A stretch of 11,846 nucleotides of DNA from an uncultured Oscillospiraceae bacterium (GTDB taxonomy: Bacteria > Bacillota > Clostridia > Oscillospirales > Oscillospiraceae): positions 1 through 11,846 of the forward strand of contig CAAEDD010000018.1 in NCBI GenBank assembly GCA_900754515.1. The letters are read 5' to 3'. Under the pieces are notes generated by a model. It was not told the DNA's origin, did no database searches, and was given only the letters and a program-made list of their open reading frames with translations. The number at the start of each line of letters is the position of its first letter. Position 1 is the first letter of the stretch. Shown here piece after piece: positions 1 through 6,220 of this stretch. The position numbers were made by a program, and so were the translations under genes.

Positions 1-94
1 ATTGGAGCGGGAAAATCTTCCAAGCAGTTCCCGAAAAATCCTAGCACATATAAAGACTGCCGATCTGCAGCATAAAAGCCGGAGAAAATATTAA
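1..94 (+). other. Possible 3' tail of an upstream gene (uncertain)
   Basis: Two plus-strand frames are open from the window edge. One ends at TAA 73-75 (ending ...KDCRSAA) and the other at TAA 92-94 (ending ...HKSRRKY). Either could be the last 24-30 residues of a gene that starts outside the window, but neither tail is recognisable. In many spore formers recN lies upstream of spoIVB, but I do not see a RecN-like C-terminus here. A short inverted repeat (CGGGAA 8-13, TTCCCG 28-33) lies inside. Treat this as a placeholder only. Confidence 0.2.
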
Positions 95-145
95 TATAAA
101 AGAAAGAGTAAAAAAATAGGATTTTTTACAGGCATCTCCGGCTTT
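75..145. repeat. Nested inverted repeats upstream of the SpoIVB-type gene
   Basis: The outer arms AAAGCCGGAGA (75-85) and TCTCCGGCTTT (135-145) are perfect 11-bp complements. Inside them GTAAAAAA (108-115) and TTTTTTAC (122-129) form a second perfect 8-bp stem with a 6-nt loop. The right outer arm runs into AAATTTT on the plus strand, and the left arm is bordered by a T-run when read on the minus strand. A weak or bidirectional terminator is therefore possible. The 49-nt span between the outer arms is long for a classic intrinsic terminator, so a small remnant repeat element is the alternative. Confidence 0.45.
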
Positions 146-159
146 AAATTTTCTGCTAT

Positions 160-193
160 CCGCACATACTGAATCATGCGATGAAATGTGCGG
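160..193 (+). promoter_or_regulatory. Hairpin touching the SpoIVB-gene ribosome binding site
   Basis: CCGCACAT (160-167) and ATGTGCGG (186-193) are perfect 8-bp complements with an 18-nt loop. The right arm covers the first two bases of the GGGAGG ribosome binding site (192-197), so the hairpin could partly mask translation initiation. This is seen by eye only, and it could be chance. Confidence 0.3.
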
Positions 194-203
194 GAGGGAA
201 AAC

Positions 204-1196
204 ATGAAAAAAACAATAATTACGGCGCTGTGGTCGCTGCTTGTGGTCAGCTGCCTTACGGTGCCGGCCTTTGCCCAGGAACTGCTGGTAGGCGGCCAGG
301 TGGTAGGGGTACAGATAAGTATGAAGGGCGTTTTGGTAGCGGGGCTTTCCCAAGTGGAGACGGCAGAGGGCAGCTGCTTTCCGGCCAAGGATGCAGGTGT
401 GCAGCAAGGTGATGTCATTTTAAAAGCCGACGGACAGACAGTAAATAAAGCAGCGGACGTGATATCCGCCGTGGAAAATGCTCAGGGGCAGCCGGTGGTT
501 CTGGACATTCAGCGAAATGAAAAAATGTTGAGTCTGAACGTACAGCCGGTCCGCTCGGCGGAAGGCCAGTGGCTGATGGGCATGTGGCTGAGAGACGGAG
601 TTACCGGTATAGGAACCGTAACTTTCCAGGACCCGGAGAGCGGGATTTACGGTGCCCTTGGTCACAGTATCTGCGACTCCGACAGCGGTATTCGTCTGCC
701 GGTGAGTCAGGGCAGCATATGTGACGCCCAGATAATCGGCATCAATCCTGGAGCTGTCGGTTCCCCGGGAGAACTCAATGGTTGTGCCGACATGGGCAAA
801 ACTTTGGGCAGCATAGAGCTGAACACCGACTGCGGAATCTTTGGGGAGAGCTATAGCATGCTGGGAGCCCGTAAGATAGAGAGCGGTACAATGGCTACCG
901 GACCTGCCACTATAATATCTACCATCAGCGGTCGGGTCTCCGGGGAATATGATGTGGAAATAAACCGCATTTATAAGGACGGCAGCGGGGAACATGCCCT
1001 GATAAGCGTTACGGATCCGGAGCTGCTGGAAAAGACAGGCGGCATAGTCCAGGGTATGTCCGGCAGCCCCCTGATACAAAACGGAAAACTGGTGGGTGCC
1101 GTTACCCACGTGTTTGTAAATGACCCCACAAAGGGTTACGCCGTCAGCATAAACGATATGCTTCGGGCTGCAGGCATACAGGATAAGGCGGCCTGA
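204..1196 (+). CDS. spoIVB: SpoIVB-like PDZ / S55 family serine protease
   Basis: The product is 330 aa. Residues 1-24 form a signal peptide or signal anchor: MKK, a hydrophobic core, then an AFA-Q cleavage-like site. Next comes the SpoIVB-type segment GGQVVGVQ...GVLVAG, a PDZ domain at about 58-116 (AKDAGVQQGDVILKADG), and an S55 peptidase domain at about 145-325. The catalytic set appears complete: His154 in GALGHS, Asp271, and Ser286 in GGIVQGMSGSP. Asp lies 15 residues before Ser, as in Bacillus SpoIVB. In Bacillus, SpoIVB is made in the forespore and secreted into the intermembrane space, where it triggers SpoIVFB processing of pro-SigmaK. The ATG at 204 is chosen over the in-frame ATG at 186 because GGGAGG (192-197) lies 6 nt before it and it begins the signal sequence. 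The protein is shorter than B. subtilis SpoIVB (about 426 aa). No spo0A follows it, unlike in most spore formers, so a non-sporulation role cannot be excluded. Confidence 0.88.
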   Translation: MKKTIITALWSLLVVSCLTVPAFAQELLVGGQVVGVQISMKGVLVAGLSQVETAEGSCFPAKDAGVQQGDVILKADGQTVNKAADVISAVENAQGQPVVLDIQRNEKMLSLNVQPVRSAEGQWLMGMWLRDGVTGIGTVTFQDPESGIYGALGHSICDSDSGIRLPVSQGSICDAQIIGINPGAVGSPGELNGCADMGKTLGSIELNTDCGIFGESYSMLGARKIESGTMATGPATIISTISGRVSGEYDVEINRIYKDGSGEHALISVTDPELLEKTGGIVQGMSGSPLIQNGKLVGAVTHVFVNDPTKGYAVSINDMLRAAGIQDKAA

Positions 1197-1207
1197 TAAT
1201 TGATAAT

Positions 1208-1244
1208 AAAAAACAGGTGACGAAACGTTGTTCCGTCACCTGTT
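1208..1244 (-). terminator. Rho-independent terminator for minus-strand transcripts (repeat copy 1)
   Basis: Arms AACAGGTGACG (1212-1222) and CGTCACCTGTT (1234-1244) are perfect 11-bp complements with an 11-nt loop. Read on the minus strand, the stem runs into a six-T tract (complement of 1208-1213), which is the layout of an intrinsic terminator. Read on the plus strand it is followed by GAGTCT, with no T-tract, so it would not efficiently end the SpoIVB-type transcript. It is therefore oriented to stop transcripts coming leftwards from the YD-repeat gene. Confidence 0.6.
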
Positions 1245-1487
1245 GAGTCTGCCGAAAAACTGAAGATTCAATGAAAAATAACAGAGCCGCGGGAGAGCGC
1301 GAGGGGCAAGGCCCGCCTCGCATTTCAATGACCCGCCACAGAAAAGACTTGATTTTTCAAGGCTTTTCGGGCGTAGCGGCATTTTGCCAAAGGTAAAATG
1401 CTTGGCGGGAGAAGCGCAGTCAAAAAAGTCCTCACAGACTTTTTTGACAAGCTGAACAGGTGACGAAACGTTGTTCCGTCACCTGTT
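1212..1487. repeat. Identical 33-bp palindromic repeats (1212-1244, 1455-1487) flanking a structured spacer
   Basis: The same 33-bp sequence occurs twice without a mismatch, 243 bp apart. Each copy is itself an 11-bp-arm palindrome and each is followed by TGA. This fills most of the 312-base gene-free stretch 1197-1508. I see no ORF with a ribosome binding site in the 210-bp interior. Only copy 1 borders a T-tract (minus strand). The arrangement fits either insertion of a small element that duplicated a terminator, or a 243-bp tandem duplication trace. No transposase or target-site duplication of standard length was found. Confidence 0.7.
1299..1448. other. Densely structured non-coding segment (possible small RNA or mobile repeat)
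   Basis: Several stems are packed together. GCGAGGGGC (1299-1307) faces GCCCGCCTCGC (1311-1321), imperfectly. CCCGCC (1332-1337) pairs perfectly with GGCGGG (1404-1409) and encloses two hairpins: GAAAAGACTTGA/TCAAGGCTTTTC (1341-1352/1357-1368, one mismatch) and GCATTTTGCC/GGTAAAATGC (1379-1388/1392-1401, one G-U). A final perfect 12-bp stem follows, GTCAAAAAAGTC (1419-1430) with GACTTTTTTGAC (1437-1448). Together these draw a three-way junction followed by a stem. I do not recognise the fold. No promoter was confidently identified, so a DNA-level repeat element is as likely as an RNA gene. Confidence 0.45.
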
Positions 1488-1508
1488 GAACTTTACATGG
1501 TGTTTTCG

Positions 1509-2834
1509 TCAATAATCGGGCCGATATATCATGCGGAAAGAGACCTCCGGCGCTGGATTTTCCACCCGGTTAGTCTCGTTGCCCATCTCGTCGTAATAGA
1601 TGCGCTCTATGCAGTTGCCGTCCTCATCGTAGACGTTTTCATAGCTGCTGCTGCGCTCATAGAGGCCGTGGGTATAACGGCGCAGCTCCCTGCCCTGCTC
1701 GTCGTACTCATACTCGTACCATTTGTAAGTGACTCCGTAGAGCCCGAACTCAGAGTGCTCTATTATGTTGCCGTTCTCGTCATAGCGGCTGTCGCTGCCG
1801 TGACTGAGATAGCCGCCGCTGGGATAAGCCGCATAATGGGTGCGGTTGCCGTTCTTGTCGTAAACACTCAATTCCCGGCTCATTGTGCCGTCATAGTCGT
1901 AGAAGTATGTCCACACGGAAAAACTGCCGTCCTCGTTGTAGCTGAAATCGGTCTGGGTGTTCAGCTCCCCGGTGGAATCATACTGCTTCTGACTCAGCAG
2001 CCGGCCCTGTTCATCATACTCATAATCGCTCCATGCGGTCTTTTCGCCCTTGGAATTATAACGGGTACGGCTGAGCTCCAAGCCGTTTTCGCCGTAAACA
2101 TATTCCCACCGGTAGTCCACACTTCGATTTGAATTGTAGCGATAAAAGGCGGTTGCCTGGCGCTGAGCGTTGTATTCGTAAATCTCCCAGTACAGGGCGT
2201 TGCCGTTGGGGGTATAACGTATATATTGGAGAAGATTGCCATAGGCGTCATAGCTGCTTTTACCCAACAGGACGCCATTGTCATATTCATATACTATTCG
2301 CTGTTCAAGACTGCCTTCCGGCGACATAAGGGTTTTCTCCATGAGAAGACCGTCCTGATAATTGCATTCCTCACCATAGGTCAGTTTGCTGCTGCTGTCG
2401 TATATACGCAGGGAGCTGCGGTTGCCGTAGGCGTCGTAGCTGCTTTCCCTGCGGAAGGAGACGGTCCCGTCAGCTCGCTGCTTTATATGGGTGATTACAC
2501 GGCCCTGACTGTCATATGTATATAAATCAAAAACCGGGTCGGGTTCCGGCTGGGAGGCGGCACTGAAGGCAAAGACCAGAGCCATCAGCAAAATCAAAAT
2601 AAGGGCAGCACAGGCCACCGGAAGCCATCGGGGCAGACGCACCTTTGAAATTCTGGCCGGAGTCTGCTTCGCCTTGAAATCCTCCGGGCGGGGCGGTTCT
2701 TCATCTAAAGACTCAGCTGATGTCGGTTCCTCACTGGTAGCGTCTTCAGACTGGAACTGCTCCTGCTGAAAAGCTTCTTCTGCGGAACTTCCTTCCCCCT
2801 GTTTTAAGTTTTCCAAGGTACTGGTATCTGACAT
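1509..2834 (-). CDS. Single-pass surface protein with tyrosine-rich YD/RHS-like repeats
   Basis: The product is 441 aa. Residues 1-60 are an acidic, Glu/Ser/Gln-rich cytosolic segment. A basic stretch (RISKVRLPRW) then leads into one membrane helix at about 71-92, which predicts N-inside and C-outside. From about 101 to the end there are roughly twelve repeats of about 26 residues with a YxYDxxGNxxxxxxYxxxG pattern, for example SSYDAYGN, YEYDEQGR and NVYDEDGN. These resemble the YD repeats of RHS and wall-associated proteins, which build beta-rich extracellular shells. The total length is far below a full RHS protein, and no toxin-like C-terminal domain follows the repeats (the end is ...FRMIYRPDY). 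The ATG at 2834 is chosen because GGAGG (complement of 2841-2845) lies 6 nt upstream. A 50-residue in-frame extension to 2984 would overlap the preceding gene and is rejected. The binding partner is unknown. Confidence 0.8.
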   Translation of the reverse strand: MSDTSTLENLKQGEGSSAEEAFQQEQFQSEDATSEEPTSAESLDEEPPRPEDFKAKQTPARISKVRLPRWLPVACAALILILLMALVFAFSAASQPEPDPVFDLYTYDSQGRVITHIKQRADGTVSFRRESSYDAYGNRSSLRIYDSSSKLTYGEECNYQDGLLMEKTLMSPEGSLEQRIVYEYDNGVLLGKSSYDAYGNLLQYIRYTPNGNALYWEIYEYNAQRQATAFYRYNSNRSVDYRWEYVYGENGLELSRTRYNSKGEKTAWSDYEYDEQGRLLSQKQYDSTGELNTQTDFSYNEDGSFSVWTYFYDYDGTMSRELSVYDKNGNRTHYAAYPSGGYLSHGSDSRYDENGNIIEHSEFGLYGVTYKWYEYEYDEQGRELRRYTHGLYERSSSYENVYDEDGNCIERIYYDEMGNETNRVENPAPEVSFRMIYRPDY

Positions 2835-2931
2835 AAACTTCCTCCAAAAGATAAACGGAAAATACTCTGTGCGTATCCTGCATACAGAAGACGCCTCTGG
2901 CTTCCACAGGGAGAGCCGGGGCCGCCATAGA

Positions 2932-3975
2932 TCACTTTCTGTGTTTGAGCCTGGTGAAAAGGCCCGGGGATATACGCCCGGCAAGAACCAGCATGCGGAA
3001 GGCGGCCATGTTCAGCCAAACCTGCCTGCTGCCCACTACGGAGCAGAGCAGATTGGGTACGGCACCACCAAAGACATTGCGGCATCGCTGGTGCACCTGA
3101 GGCTCGTTCACAATATGGCGCACATAGTCCGCCTTTTCTCCGGGACTCAAAGGACAGTTGGGAGAAAAAAGTGTGGTCATGCATGAGAAAATACTCTTGG
3201 CAAACATGTAGCGGCAATCGGCGTCGGTCGTTTCATCACATCCCAGCGAGACACAGAGAGCCTGGACTGCGGCGTCCGCTTCCAGACAGACCCGGGGCTT
3301 ATCCTGGCAGAAGCGGGTTATGAGGCTCTCACCAGGATGCATGATATAGCGATACTTGCACTCCGGCAATACCTTCACCGATTGGGCGAGCTGGAGACAC
3401 CGGAATATAAACAGCCGGTCTTCCCCCCAACGGTAGTCGGGAAAACGCAGGGTGCCGTTGATAAGCTCCGCTCTGAAGAGCTTGCCCCAGACTTGGTTGA
3501 AGAGGTTGGCCTTGTAGAGCCGTCCAAAAGCAGTTCCCAGTCCGTCCCGGTCCAGCAATTGTTCCGGTTCGGAATAGCGGCGGCAGGCGCCGGAGGCGCT
3601 GACTATGGTAAAGCCAAAAAATACCATATCAGCCCCGTCGGCCCCGGCCATGGCATACTCTACCGCATCGGGCAGCAGCTCATCGTCGGCATCGGCAAAC
3701 ATAACGTATTCCGTGCCGGGCTCCACAGCATCCAAGCCCCTGTTGCGTGCCTTGGCAGGGCCGCCGTTGGGGACGCTTATGGGCATGAGCCGATCATCCC
3801 GTTCCTGTATGCTGCGGAGTATATCGGCGGTGTCGTCGGTGGAGCCGTCGTCCACCACTATAAGACGCAGATCTTTAAAACTCTGTTCCAATATGCTGCA
3901 TACGGCTTTTTCAATATAGTGCCCGGCGTTATATGCGGGCATAATAACGGCAAGTCTCGGTGCCTTGTGCTCCAT
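2932..3975 (-). CDS. Family 2 glycosyltransferase (GT-A fold)
   Basis: The product is 347 aa. The N-terminal 110 residues carry the GT2 signature: VIMPAYNAGHYIEKA, then VDDGSTDDT (41-49) for nucleotide-sugar binding, NGGPAKARNRGLD, and the metal-binding FADADD (DxD at 95-97). The C-terminal half is less conserved and presumably contacts the acceptor. Such enzymes transfer a sugar from a nucleotide donor in the cytosol, typically for surface polysaccharide, teichoic acid or protein glycosylation. The donor and acceptor cannot be read from the sequence. The start at 3975 is preferred because GGAGG (complement of 3981-3985) lies 5 nt before it. An ATG at 3987 (four residues more) lacks a ribosome binding site. 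The gene starts 15 nt after the DUF2461 stop and ends 97 nt before the YD-repeat gene, so co-transcription is likely. Serving that surface protein is only an inference. Confidence 0.88.
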   Translation of the reverse strand: MEHKAPRLAVIMPAYNAGHYIEKAVCSILEQSFKDLRLIVVDDGSTDDTADILRSIQERDDRLMPISVPNGGPAKARNRGLDAVEPGTEYVMFADADDELLPDAVEYAMAGADGADMVFFGFTIVSASGACRRYSEPEQLLDRDGLGTAFGRLYKANLFNQVWGKLFRAELINGTLRFPDYRWGEDRLFIFRCLQLAQSVKVLPECKYRYIMHPGESLITRFCQDKPRVCLEADAAVQALCVSLGCDETTDADCRYMFAKSIFSCMTTLFSPNCPLSPGEKADYVRHIVNEPQVHQRCRNVFGGAVPNLLCSVVGSRQVWLNMAAFRMLVLAGRISPGLFTRLKHRK

Positions 3976-3990
3976 CGTATCCTCCATATG

Positions 3991-4665
3991 TCAGCTGCGT
4001 CGGCTGCCCGGCTCTTCTCGGTAAATCTCCATGAAGAAATCATACATGGGCAGGAGCTTTTCGTAAGAGTCCACAAGCAGCTCCGGCAGCTCCGGGCTGA
4101 GGATGTCCCCCCCGAAATCCCGGCAGATCTCCAGACCAAGGCGCTTGCGGTTGTACCACTGGTCTATAATCTGACTGCGGTGTCCCTTGGGCCGGGCGTA
4201 TTCTTCTCCGGTGACGGTAAAGCCGCTTCTCATAACTGCCTTTGCCAGCCTCTCAAAACGGGCGGGATTGGCGTCCACCTTGCGGCGGAAGGCTGCCATC
4301 TGGGCGGCGGTGGCACTGTAAAAACCCATGCCGTAACTGTAGTCGGCGGCGCCCACCTCGAACCAGAAGCAGGGGCCGTCCAGCAAAATGTCGTTGTCCT
4401 TGAGGCTGAACCACAGATGGTCTTTGTAGGGACCCCGTCCGAAAAGCCGCCGGGCATCCCTGTAGATGCGGGATACGTGGAGGCGAAAACTGCGCGCCGG
4501 GAAGCGCTGCTCCATCAGCTCCGCCGTGTCTGCGGCCAGAGCCTTGAAGGGGGTGTTCAGAATCCGTTCAAATTCTTCCTTATGGGCCATAAACCAAGGC
4601 CGCTCATTATTAAAAGCCAGTTCCCAGAAAAAATTACTGGTCTGGGACGTAAAACCTTCAAACAT
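3991..4665 (-). CDS. DUF2461 family protein
   Basis: The product is 224 aa and begins FEGFTSQTSNFFWELAFNN, followed by ERPWFMAHKEEFE. It has the DUF2461 (TIGR02453-like) features NNxxWF near the N-terminus, SRIYRDARRLFGRGPYKDH in the middle and YSYGMGFYSATAAQM after it. These are cytosolic proteins of about 220-230 aa, widespread in bacteria, with no established biochemical role. An open GTG at 4713 would add 16 residues, but it lies upstream of the transcription start predicted from the promoter at 4704-4732. The ATG at 4665 also matches the usual family start. Its AGGAG (complement of 4681-4685) is 15 nt away, which is long, so the start is less certain than the gene. It is the first gene of the minus-strand unit, 15 nt before the glycosyltransferase. 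Confidence 0.82.
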   Translation of the reverse strand: MFEGFTSQTSNFFWELAFNNERPWFMAHKEEFERILNTPFKALAADTAELMEQRFPARSFRLHVSRIYRDARRLFGRGPYKDHLWFSLKDNDILLDGPCFWFEVGAADYSYGMGFYSATAAQMAAFRRKVDANPARFERLAKAVMRSGFTVTGEEYARPKGHRSQIIDQWYNRKRLGLEICRDFGGDILSPELPELLVDSYEKLLPMYDFFMEIYREEPGSRRS

Positions 4666-4703
4666 GCCTTTATCGTCTTTCTCCTGAGCAAATTTTCCAT
4701 AAT

Positions 4704-4732
4704 ATTTTAGCACACTTAAATGAGATTATCAA
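4704..4732 (-). promoter_or_regulatory. Promoter for the DUF2461 / glycosyltransferase / YD-repeat unit
   Basis: Read on the minus strand there is a -35 TTGATA (complement of 4727-4732), a 17-nt spacer, and an extended -10 TGC-TAAAAT (complement of 4704-4712). The match to the vegetative SigA pattern is good. Transcription would begin near 4697, about 30 nt before the ATG at 4665. A second perfect TATAAT on this strand (complement of 4734-4739) lies slightly upstream and could provide an alternative start. Confidence 0.55.
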
Positions 4733-4755
4733 TATTATACCCGCAGAGCAGATAC

Positions 4756-4784
4756 TGTACAAAAGTTTTGAAATATGTTATATT
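4756..4784 (+). promoter_or_regulatory. Candidate promoter for the trkA operon
   Basis: TGTACA (4756-4761, 4 of 6 to the -35 consensus), a 17-nt spacer and TATATT (4779-4784, 5 of 6), with a TG extended -10 at 4776-4777. Transcription would start near 4791 and leave a leader of about 65 nt. TGTACA is self-complementary, and read the other way it lies 16 nt from the minus-strand TATAAT at 4734-4739. The two divergent promoters may therefore share it. Confidence 0.45.
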
Positions 4785-4809
4785 TTCCGTGTATGTCAAA
4801 CTGAGTAAA

Positions 4810-4840
4810 TCTCTGCCGGGATGAAAGAACTGAGCAGGGA
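4810..4840 (+). promoter_or_regulatory. Leader hairpin before trkA
   Basis: TCTCTGC (4810-4816) can pair with GCAGGGA (4834-4840) to give 7 bp with one G-U and a 17-nt loop. It ends 4 nt before the trkA ribosome binding site GGAG (4845-4848), so that site stays free. The leader looks too short for the c-di-AMP riboswitch (ydaO type) often found before potassium transporter genes. Its role is unknown. Confidence 0.25.
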
Positions 4841-4855
4841 GAATGGAGACAAGAA

Positions 4856-6220
4856 ATGAAAATAATCATTGCCGGCGCAGGCAAGATAGGCTACAGCGTG
4901 GCGGGTATCCTGGCAGACGAGGGGCACGACATAACAGTCATCGACAACAACAGTGCCACGATCACAAACCTCTCCAACAATTTGGACGTGATATGTGTGG
5001 AGGGCAGCGCCACCAATTCCGAGACCCTCCTGGAGGCCGGGGCCGCTGAGGCGGATCTGCTAATGGCTGCCACCCGCAGCGACGAGACCAACATGGTCTG
5101 CGGCATATCTGCCAGAAAGCTGGGTACAAAGCATGTGATAGCCAGAATAAGGGACACGGCTTATCTCAGACAGATGGAGTTTCTCCGGGAGGCCCTGGGC
5201 CTGTCGGTGATAGTTAACCCGGAGCTGGAGTGTGCAAAGGAGATATCCCGTATCCTCCGCCTGCCCAGTGCTACCAGGGTGGACGCTTTTTCCAAGGGCA
5301 GCGCCGAAATAGTGGAGCACCGGGTGAAAGAGGGCGGCAAACTGGACGGAATGCAGCTCAAGCAGCTGCCCCAGAACTTTAACGCCAAGGTGCTGGTGGG
5401 TGTTGTGGAGCGGGACGGTGAGGCAATCATCCCCAACGGCGACTTCACGCTCAGGAGCGGTGATCTGCTGAGCATTACCGGAGCGGATAAGGAACTGAGG
5501 AAATTCTTTATTGCCACCGGCCAGTACAAGAAGCCGGTGCGCCGAGTGATGATAATGGGCGGCGGCCGCATTGCCGTGTATCTCACACGTATGCTCCTGG
5601 AGAGCGGAATGTCCGTCACTGTGGTTGAGGCTGACCGCAGCCGCTGTGACGAGCTGTGCGACCTCATCCCGGAGGCAAACATAATCCACGGGGATGCCAC
5701 CCGCAGCGAGGTACTGCTGGAGGAGGGCATACTCACCTGTGACGCTTTTGTTGCCCTCACCGGGGACGACGGTGATAACATTATAACATCCATGTACGCA
5801 AAACACATGGACGTGGGAAAAATCGTGGTTAAGGTCAACCGTGAGTATTACGACAAAATACTGGACAGCGCCGGGCTTGACAGCGTGGTGGCTCCCAGAA
5901 CTCTGGTGGCCCAGCAGCTGGCCCGCTATGTCCGGGCCATGAGCAATTCCATAGGCAGCAGTATGGAGACCCTGTACAAGCTGGCGGACGGCAAGGTCGA
6001 GGCTCTGGAGTTCAAGGTGAGCGAGGGTTCCAAGGTTATCGGTGTGCCTTTGAAGGATCTCAGGCTCAAGCCGAATATAATAATAAGCGCCATTGTGCGT
6101 GGCAACCGCACAATACTTCCCGGCGGCGATACGGAGATATACGCCGGGGATCATGCGGTGGTTGTGACCAAGGCCGGATGGCTGAAGGTACTGGATAATA
6201 TTATCGAGGAAGATATATGA
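4856..6220 (+). CDS. trkA: Trk potassium uptake system regulatory subunit TrkA
   Basis: The product is 454 aa, the usual length for TrkA with two RCK modules in tandem. The first Rossmann domain starts at residue 1 with MKIIIAGAGKIGYSVA (GxGxxG) and the ribose-binding acidic residue Asp30 in VIDNN. A TrkA-C domain follows at about 150-222. The second Rossmann domain begins at about 230 (MIMGGGRIAVYL, acidic VVEAD 257-260, HGDATRSEVL 278-287), and a second TrkA-C domain follows at about 380-445. TrkA forms a cytosolic ring that binds NAD(H) and/or adenine nucleotides and gates the TrkH channel on the inner side of the membrane. The ATG at 4856 has GGAG (4845-4848) 7 nt upstream. The stop overlaps the trkH start by 4 bp (ATGA), which indicates coupled translation with the channel subunit. 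Confidence 0.96.
   Translation: MKIIIAGAGKIGYSVAGILADEGHDITVIDNNSATITNLSNNLDVICVEGSATNSETLLEAGAAEADLLMAATRSDETNMVCGISARKLGTKHVIARIRDTAYLRQMEFLREALGLSVIVNPELECAKEISRILRLPSATRVDAFSKGSAEIVEHRVKEGGKLDGMQLKQLPQNFNAKVLVGVVERDGEAIIPNGDFTLRSGDLLSITGADKELRKFFIATGQYKKPVRRVMIMGGGRIAVYLTRMLLESGMSVTVVEADRSRCDELCDLIPEANIIHGDATRSEVLLEEGILTCDAFVALTGDDGDNIITSMYAKHMDVGKIVVKVNREYYDKILDSAGLDSVVAPRTLVAQQLARYVRAMSNSIGSSMETLYKLADGKVEALEFKVSEGSKVIGVPLKDLRLKPNIIISAIVRGNRTILPGGDTEIYAGDHAVVVTKAGWLKVLDNIIEEDI

Noticed and set aside
1212..1487. CRISPR array
   Set aside because: There are only two repeats with a 210-bp gap, no regular spacers and no cas genes.
1497..2132. Plus-strand 211-codon hydrophobic frame opposite the YD-repeat gene
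   Set aside because: Its Val/Ala/Ile-rich sequence is the complement of repeated Tyr/Asp/Asn codons, so it only looks like a membrane protein.
1509..2834. RHS polymorphic toxin
   Set aside because: The repeats continue nearly to the C-terminus, with no core-closing motif, no variable toxin domain and no adjacent immunity gene.
3337..4710. Plus-strand 457-codon open frame opposite the glycosyltransferase and DUF2461 genes
   Set aside because: It lies antisense to two genes with clear family motifs, shows no recognisable domain and has no good ribosome binding site. It is a GC-driven shadow frame.
4791..4855. c-di-AMP (ydaO-type) riboswitch before trkA
   Set aside because: The leader is only about 65 nt from the predicted start and lacks the conserved paired core. 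Only one weak hairpin is present.
5060..6154. Minus-strand 364-codon open frame opposite trkA
   Set aside because: It is fully antisense to a canonical TrkA gene, with His-rich, low-information composition and no ribosome binding site or motif.
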